NCBI GenBank assembly: GCA_046318115.1
Contig: JBKCVA010000153.1
Coordinates: 12,752 to 76,751, forward strand
Source: Aquimonas sp046318115
GTDB lineage: Bacteria; Pseudomonadota; Gammaproteobacteria; Xanthomonadales; Xanthomonadaceae
Direction: 5' to 3'
Length of the DNA: 64,000 nucleotides
The number at the start of each line of letters is the position of its first letter. Position 1 is the first letter of the stretch. Positions 60,230 through 64,000 of this stretch are shown piece after piece. The notes beneath the pieces are model-generated. The model saw nothing but the letters and a program-made list of their open reading frames with translations. It had not been told where the DNA came from and did no database searches. A program made the position numbers and the translations under genes.

Positions 60230-61213
60230 TCAGCCGCGCGGATGGTGCTGGCTGTGCAGGCGCTTCAAGCCTTCACGCGCCACGAAAGTGTAGATCTGGG
60301 TCGTCGACAGGCTGCTGTGGCCCAGCAACATCTGCAGGGCGCGCAGATCAGCACCGTGGTTGAGCAGATGCGTCGCGAAGGCATGCCGCAGGGTGTGCGG
60401 GCTGACGCGCTCGCCCGGAATGCCGGCGCGCAACGCCAATTGCTTCACCCCGTGCCAGAACATCTGCCGACTCATGCCCTCGCCCATCCGCGACAGGAAC
60501 AGGGCCAGCGGCTGGCGGCCGCGCGCCAGCAGCGGGCGGGCCTCGTCCAGATAGCGCTGCAGCCAGTGCTGGGCCTCCTCGCCCATCGGCAGCAGGCGCT
60601 CCTTGCTGCCCTTGCCCACGACCCGAAGCACGCCCTGGCGCAGGTTGACCGCCGCCGCCGGCAGTTCAACCAGCTCGGACACGCGTAGACCGGTGCCGTA
60701 CATCAGCTCCAGCATGGCGCGATCGCGCAGGCCGAGCGGAGCGTCGGGCTCGGGCGCTGCCAGCAGGGCCTCGACCTCCGCCTCGGTCAGCGCCTTGGGC
60801 AGCGGTCGACCCAGCTTGGGACTCTCGATCAATGCCAGCGGATCGCGGTCGATGCGGTTCAGGCGCAGAGCTTGGGCATAGAAGCGGCGCAGGCTGGACA
60901 GCAGACGCGCACCGCTGCGCGGGCTGTAGCCCTGGGCGCTCCGCCACGCCAGGTAGGCATAGACTTCGCTGCGCCCGACCTCGAACAGGCCCGGGCCGCG
61001 CTCGACCAGCCAACGGGCGAAACCTTCCAGGTCGCGCCGGTAGCCGTCCTGGGTGTTGCGCGACAGGCCGTCCTCCGCCCACGCGCGTTCGATGAAGGCC
61101 TCGATCAGGCGCTGGTCGGCTTCGCGCGCAGGCGGCAGCGACAGCGTCTGCTCCCGCCGATCGGCGGCAGAGGCAGGTTTGGGTCTCGGCGTGGGCTTTG
61201 GCGGCGTGGACAT
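60230..61213 (-). CDS. xerD: Site-specific tyrosine recombinase XerD
   Basis: 327 residues. N-terminal SAM-like domain (LIEAFIERAWAEDGLSRNTQDGYRRDLEGFARWL). The catalytic domain has Arg in GTGLRVSELV, Lys in VVGKGSKERLL, HTLRH (His and Arg), GHSS and the nucleophile Tyr in TTQIYTFVARE. With XerC it resolves chromosome dimers at dif. The length fits XerD; a short Pro-rich N-terminal tail from ATG 61213 is unusual but the only sensible start. Confidence 0.93.
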   Translation of the reverse strand: MSTPPKPTPRPKPASAADRREQTLSLPPAREADQRLIEAFIERAWAEDGLSRNTQDGYRRDLEGFARWLVERGPGLFEVGRSEVYAYLAWRSAQGYSPRSGARLLSSLRRFYAQALRLNRIDRDPLALIESPKLGRPLPKALTEAEVEALLAAPEPDAPLGLRDRAMLELMYGTGLRVSELVELPAAAVNLRQGVLRVVGKGSKERLLPMGEEAQHWLQRYLDEARPLLARGRQPLALFLSRMGEGMSRQMFWHGVKQLALRAGIPGERVSPHTLRHAFATHLLNHGADLRALQMLLGHSSLSTTQIYTFVAREGLKRLHSQHHPRG

Positions 61214-61344
61214 GCGCACAAGCTTAGGACAACGCTGGTCAACAGCCTTCTGGGCATGATCAGTGGGCGCGCCTTTCATGGCGCGGGGCAACGCTGAATT
61301 CTTCAGCGTTTCCTTGGCGAGTCGGGCCGGTATGCTTGCCGCCC

Positions 61345-61797
61345 ATGAGCAACGCCCCCGCCCCCCGCCTCGAAGTCGAAACCGCGCCCTTGCTGCCACG
61401 TCTGCTCGCGCTGCTGTATGACTTGTTTCCGGTGCTGGGCATCTGGTTCGCGGTGGCGCTGTTGAGCTATGCCCTGAACGGCGGCGAGCCGGTCACGCCC
61501 GGCAGTCTGGGCGCCTGGCTGGAGTTCATCGCCCTGGTCGGTGCGACCTTTCTGTATGCGGGCCTGTCATGGCGCTTCGGCGGTCAGACGCTCGGCATGC
61601 GCGCCTGGCGCCTGCGCGCGGTGGACGCCAACGGCAACCCGCCCGGTTGGATGGCGATCTCGATACGCTTCGCGGTTGCCACGGTTTCGCTCGCGGCAGC
61701 CGGCTTGGGTTTCGTCTGGGTGCTGATCGACCGCGAACGCCGCAGCTGGCAGGAACTTGCGTCCGCTACGCTGACCGTGCGCCTGCCCAAGCGCTGA
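61345..61797 (+). CDS. RDD-family membrane protein
   Basis: 150 residues with three helices. The N-terminal helix has the family Arg-Asp pattern (RLLALLYDLF), and WRFGGQTLGMRAWRLRAVDANG is the conserved loop. The function is unresolved (a sodium/proton antiport role is reported for some). It is divergent from xerD. ATG 61345 is preferred to an upstream in-frame TTG at 61336. Confidence 0.88.
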   Translation: MSNAPAPRLEVETAPLLPRLLALLYDLFPVLGIWFAVALLSYALNGGEPVTPGSLGAWLEFIALVGATFLYAGLSWRFGGQTLGMRAWRLRAVDANGNPPGWMAISIRFAVATVSLAAAGLGFVWVLIDRERRSWQELASATLTVRLPKR

Positions 61798-61928
61798 TCC
61801 CCGAGGCCGCTGCACGGGCGGGCCTGTCAGGTTTGCCCTGACAACCGACTGTGTCCGGCTTGACGACCCGCGCGCGCGCGCCAGCCTAGACTGCGCCCAC
61901 CGAGTAGGCCCCAACCCGCGGTGCCGCC

Positions 61929-62363
61929 ATGCAGATCAACGTCAAACCCACCTTATCCGCCCAGACCACCCGAGCCGTCGACCTGGACACCCAGTCTCGT
62001 GCCGGCCAGCGCCTGGGCAGCGGGCTTGCGCTCAATCCCACGGCAGCGGCTGAGACCCAGCAGCCATCGAACGTCGGCTTGCAGATCGACCAGCGCATCC
62101 AGCCCGGGCAGGACACCTTCGCCTTGGGCGCGGAGTTCCTCTCGCGCCCGCGCCCCTTGAGTGGCAGCGGAGAGCTGGCGCGCACCGCGCAAGGTGGAGC
62201 GCCTTCGGCGTCCGAGTTGCTGGACCAGACCCGCGCGGAGACCGCACAGCGTATCAACGAGAGCCTGGGCCGACTGCGCGAACAGGCTCAAGCCTCGGGC
62301 GCGCAGGTGATGAGCGCGCAAGCCAATCTCAATTCGCAAACAGCCTTGGCTCTTTTGCGCTGA
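61929..62363 (+). CDS. Small hypothetical protein upstream of flagellin
   Basis: 144 residues, no signal peptide or membrane segment. It is Gln/Ala/Ser-rich, helical at the C terminus (AQRINESLGRLREQAQASGAQVMSAQANLNSQTALALL). That last part loosely recalls flagellar rod/filament helical termini, but I do not recognise the family. It has its own ATG and is followed by a long gap before fliC. Confidence 0.55.
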   Translation: MQINVKPTLSAQTTRAVDLDTQSRAGQRLGSGLALNPTAAAETQQPSNVGLQIDQRIQPGQDTFALGAEFLSRPRPLSGSGELARTAQGGAPSASELLDQTRAETAQRINESLGRLREQAQASGAQVMSAQANLNSQTALALLR

Positions 62364-62850
62364 GGTGTCGCTTCGGAGGCCTTCGCGAGGACACGGCACC
62401 GTCAGGGCCCCTTGTGGTTATGCAAGCAACTGGGCTCTGGCCGCTAGACGCTGGCGCCCGCCATGTCCAAGTTCACGCGTTCCCGCATCCGTCGCGCGCG
62501 GCAGAAAGAGCCATGGGCAATCGGAGCCTCCCGCGCTCCACGCAAGGCGCGTAGGCGGGTCGAGCACACAAGGCGCGACCTGGGGTGAACGAGCGAAGCG
62601 AAGGCGTCGCCGCGCAGCGGCCGAACGAGCCCGGCCCCCGCGCCGGACTCGCGTCCAAAGAAGGACTCAAGGACGGATTTGCCCAGGCTTTCTCGGGCGC
62701 CGTTCCGCAAACGGCTCGGCCGATCGCCACGATACGAGTCCGCCGGCGGAACTCACGGCCACGCGCAGGTGGTTACCGTGTACGAACGTCGAACGCGCGC
62801 CGTCCTGTTGGTGTCAGGCACACCCCTACTCGATTCGCCACCCACAGCGC
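62364..62850. other. Intergenic region upstream of flagellin
   Basis: About 490 bases with no coding or RNA structure I can support. The open frames here lack ribosome sites and typical protein features. Confidence 0.6.
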
Positions 62851-62852
62851 CC

Positions 62853-62879
62853 TAAAGAAATCCTTGGCGAGGACGTTAA
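62853..62879 (+). promoter_or_regulatory. Sigma-28 (FliA)-like promoter of flagellin
   Basis: TAAAGAAA, an 11-base spacer, and GACGTTAA. Against the enterobacterial sigma-28 consensus TAAAGTTT-N11-GCCGATAA this gives 5 of 8 and 6 of 8 matches with exact spacing, about 100 bases before the flagellin start. Confidence 0.65.
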
Positions 62880-62977
62880 TTGACTCAGCAGGCGCCGGGG
62901 CCTCGGCAACAGGCCAACCCCCCTGCGGAATCCAGGCCCTGAAGGCCGACGGAACCCGAACCCCGAGGAGAAACACC

Positions 62978-64000
62978 ATGCAAGTCATCAACACCAACAC
63001 CGCCTCGCTGAACGCCCAGCGCAACCTGTCCGCCTCTGGCTCGTCGCTGGCCAACTCGCTGCAGCGCCTGAGCTCCGGCCTGCGCATCAACAGCGCCAAG
63101 GACGACGCCGCCGGCCTCGCCATCTCCGAGCGCTTCACCAGCCAGATCCGCGGCGTCAACCAGGCCGCCCGCAATGCCAACGACGGCATCTCGCTCTCGC
63201 AGACTGCGGAAGGCGCGCTGGCCGAGGTCGGCAACAACCTGCAGCGCATCCGCGAGCTGGCCGTGCAGGCCTCCAACGGCACCAACAACCAGACCGACCG
63301 CGACGCCCTGAACGCCGAAGTGACCCAGCTGAAGGCGGAAATCCAGCGCGTGTCCGAGCAGACCAGCTTCAACGGCACCAAGCTGCTGGACGGCACGTTC
63401 ACCGCAGTCGCCTTCCAGGTCGGCGCCAATGCCGGTGAGACGATCAGCATCTCCAGCATCGCCAATGCCCAGGTCGCCGCGATCGGCGGCACCTTCACCC
63501 GCACTACGGGTAGCTTCAATGCCACCGGACTGACCGGTTTCGCCACCGCGATCGCAGCGGGTGGCCTGGTGCTCAACGGAACGGACGTCGGTGCGATCGG
63601 CGCGGCCGCCAACGCGCAGGAACGTGCCGGCCAGCTGGTGGAAGCCATCAACCGCGTGTCATCGCAGTCGGGCGTCGGTGCATCCTATGACGCCACCACG
63701 GGTGACGTGACCCTGGTCAGCAACGCCGCGGTGGTCACCACGGGTACCACCAACTCGGCGACCGTTGCAGGTATTACCAACGCCTTCACCGGCACGTCCT
63801 CCACCACCACCGGCATCACCACGGTCAACGTGTCGAGCTTCACCGACGCCCAGCTCGCCATCGGCCAGATCGACAACGCTCTGACCGCCGTCAACTCCTC
63901 GCGCGCTGAACTCGGTGCGATCCAGAACCGCTTCAGCTCGGTGGTCACCAACCTGCAGACGAGTTCCGAAAACCTGTCGGCGTCGCGCTCGCGCATCCGC
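62978..64000 (+). CDS. fliC: Flagellin, N-terminal and middle part (truncated by the window end)
   Basis: At least 341 codons, running off the window. The N-terminal D0/D1 domain is classical (MQVINTNTASLNAQRNL, SSGLRINSAKDDAAGLAISERF, NDGISLSQTAEGALAEVGNNLQRIRELAVQASNG). A Thr/Gly/Ala-rich variable domain follows, then the start of the C-terminal D1 helix (SRAELGAIQNRFSSVVTNLQT). It builds the flagellar filament. Ribosome site GAGGAGA lies 8 bases before ATG 62978, and a sigma-28-like promoter precedes it. Confidence 0.95.
   Translation, partial: MQVINTNTASLNAQRNLSASGSSLANSLQRLSSGLRINSAKDDAAGLAISERFTSQIRGVNQAARNANDGISLSQTAEGALAEVGNNLQRIRELAVQASNGTNNQTDRDALNAEVTQLKAEIQRVSEQTSFNGTKLLDGTFTAVAFQVGANAGETISISSIANAQVAAIGGTFTRTTGSFNATGLTGFATAIAAGGLVLNGTDVGAIGAAANAQERAGQLVEAINRVSSQSGVGASYDATTGDVTLVSNAAVVTTGTTNSATVAGITNAFTGTSSTTTGITTVNVSSFTDAQLAIGQIDNALTAVNSSRAELGAIQNRFSSVVTNLQTSSENLSASRSRIR

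Noticed and set aside
62444..62730. Small open frames upstream of flagellin
   Set aside because: Arg/Ala-rich, overlapping one another on the minus strand, no ribosome sites and no motif.

Overview
This window comes from a GC-rich gammaproteobacterium of the Xanthomonadales/Lysobacterales type. The grounds are: a complete type II secretion operon in the Xps order (xpsE-F-G-H-I-J-K-L-M-N-D, with the secretin gene last); a phosphofructokinase with pyrophosphate-type active-site motifs, as in Xanthomonas; a thiS-thiG-trmB operon; and G-rich GGGATTS heptad repeats scattered between genes. I do not assign a genus. The sequence is chromosomal and mostly housekeeping; I saw no phage, transposase, CRISPR array or plasmid genes.

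Layout. 0-5 kb: PPi-type phosphofructokinase, a lone acyl-AMP ligase-like protein and two small membrane/exported proteins. 5-10.3 kb: the leucine operon leuA-leuC-leuD-leuB (minus strand), preceded by a leucine-rich leader peptide and a classical transcription attenuator. 10.5-18.6 kb: cyclic-nucleotide/c-di-GMP signalling proteins (cNMP-GGDEF, degenerate GGDEF-EAL, degenerate HD-GYP) interleaved with a DUF3426 protein, a HAD hydrolase whose start codon lies in a 74-bp tandem repeat, and transketolase. 18.8-28 kb: a TonB-dependent receptor followed by a lower-GC block with two TPR-fused oxygenases, a methyltransferase and two exported proteins. This is the most accessory-looking part of the window.

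28-34 kb: rimK with a RimB-like protease, tRNA-Gly(CCC), thiS-thiG-trmB, a large SLC13-type transporter with RCK_C domains, and a DUF971 protein. 34-39.8 kb: a surface-glycan module (two GT2 glycosyltransferases, a methyltransferase, a Wzm/Wzt-type ABC exporter) ending in a parvulin-type isomerase. 40-43.5 kb: three exported or lipoprotein genes of unknown function. 43.5-54.6 kb: the Xps operon. It would export folded proteins across the outer membrane, so dsbC at 59.4 kb and the parvulin at 38.7 kb may help fold its substrates. 54.6-62.4 kb: an exosortase-associated-like membrane protein, purL, dsbC, xerD and an RDD protein. The window ends inside a flagellin gene preceded by a sigma-28-like promoter.

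Most interesting non-coding structures: the leu attenuator, the 74-bp repeat whose units form overlapping mini-ORFs running into the HAD gene, a 153-bp element of consecutive perfect hairpins at 24.4 kb, a 150-bp inverted-repeat element at 13.8 kb, and GGGATTS heptad blocks, one pair of which sits inside the Xps operon. All similarity statements are from reading the proteins by eye; no database search was run.
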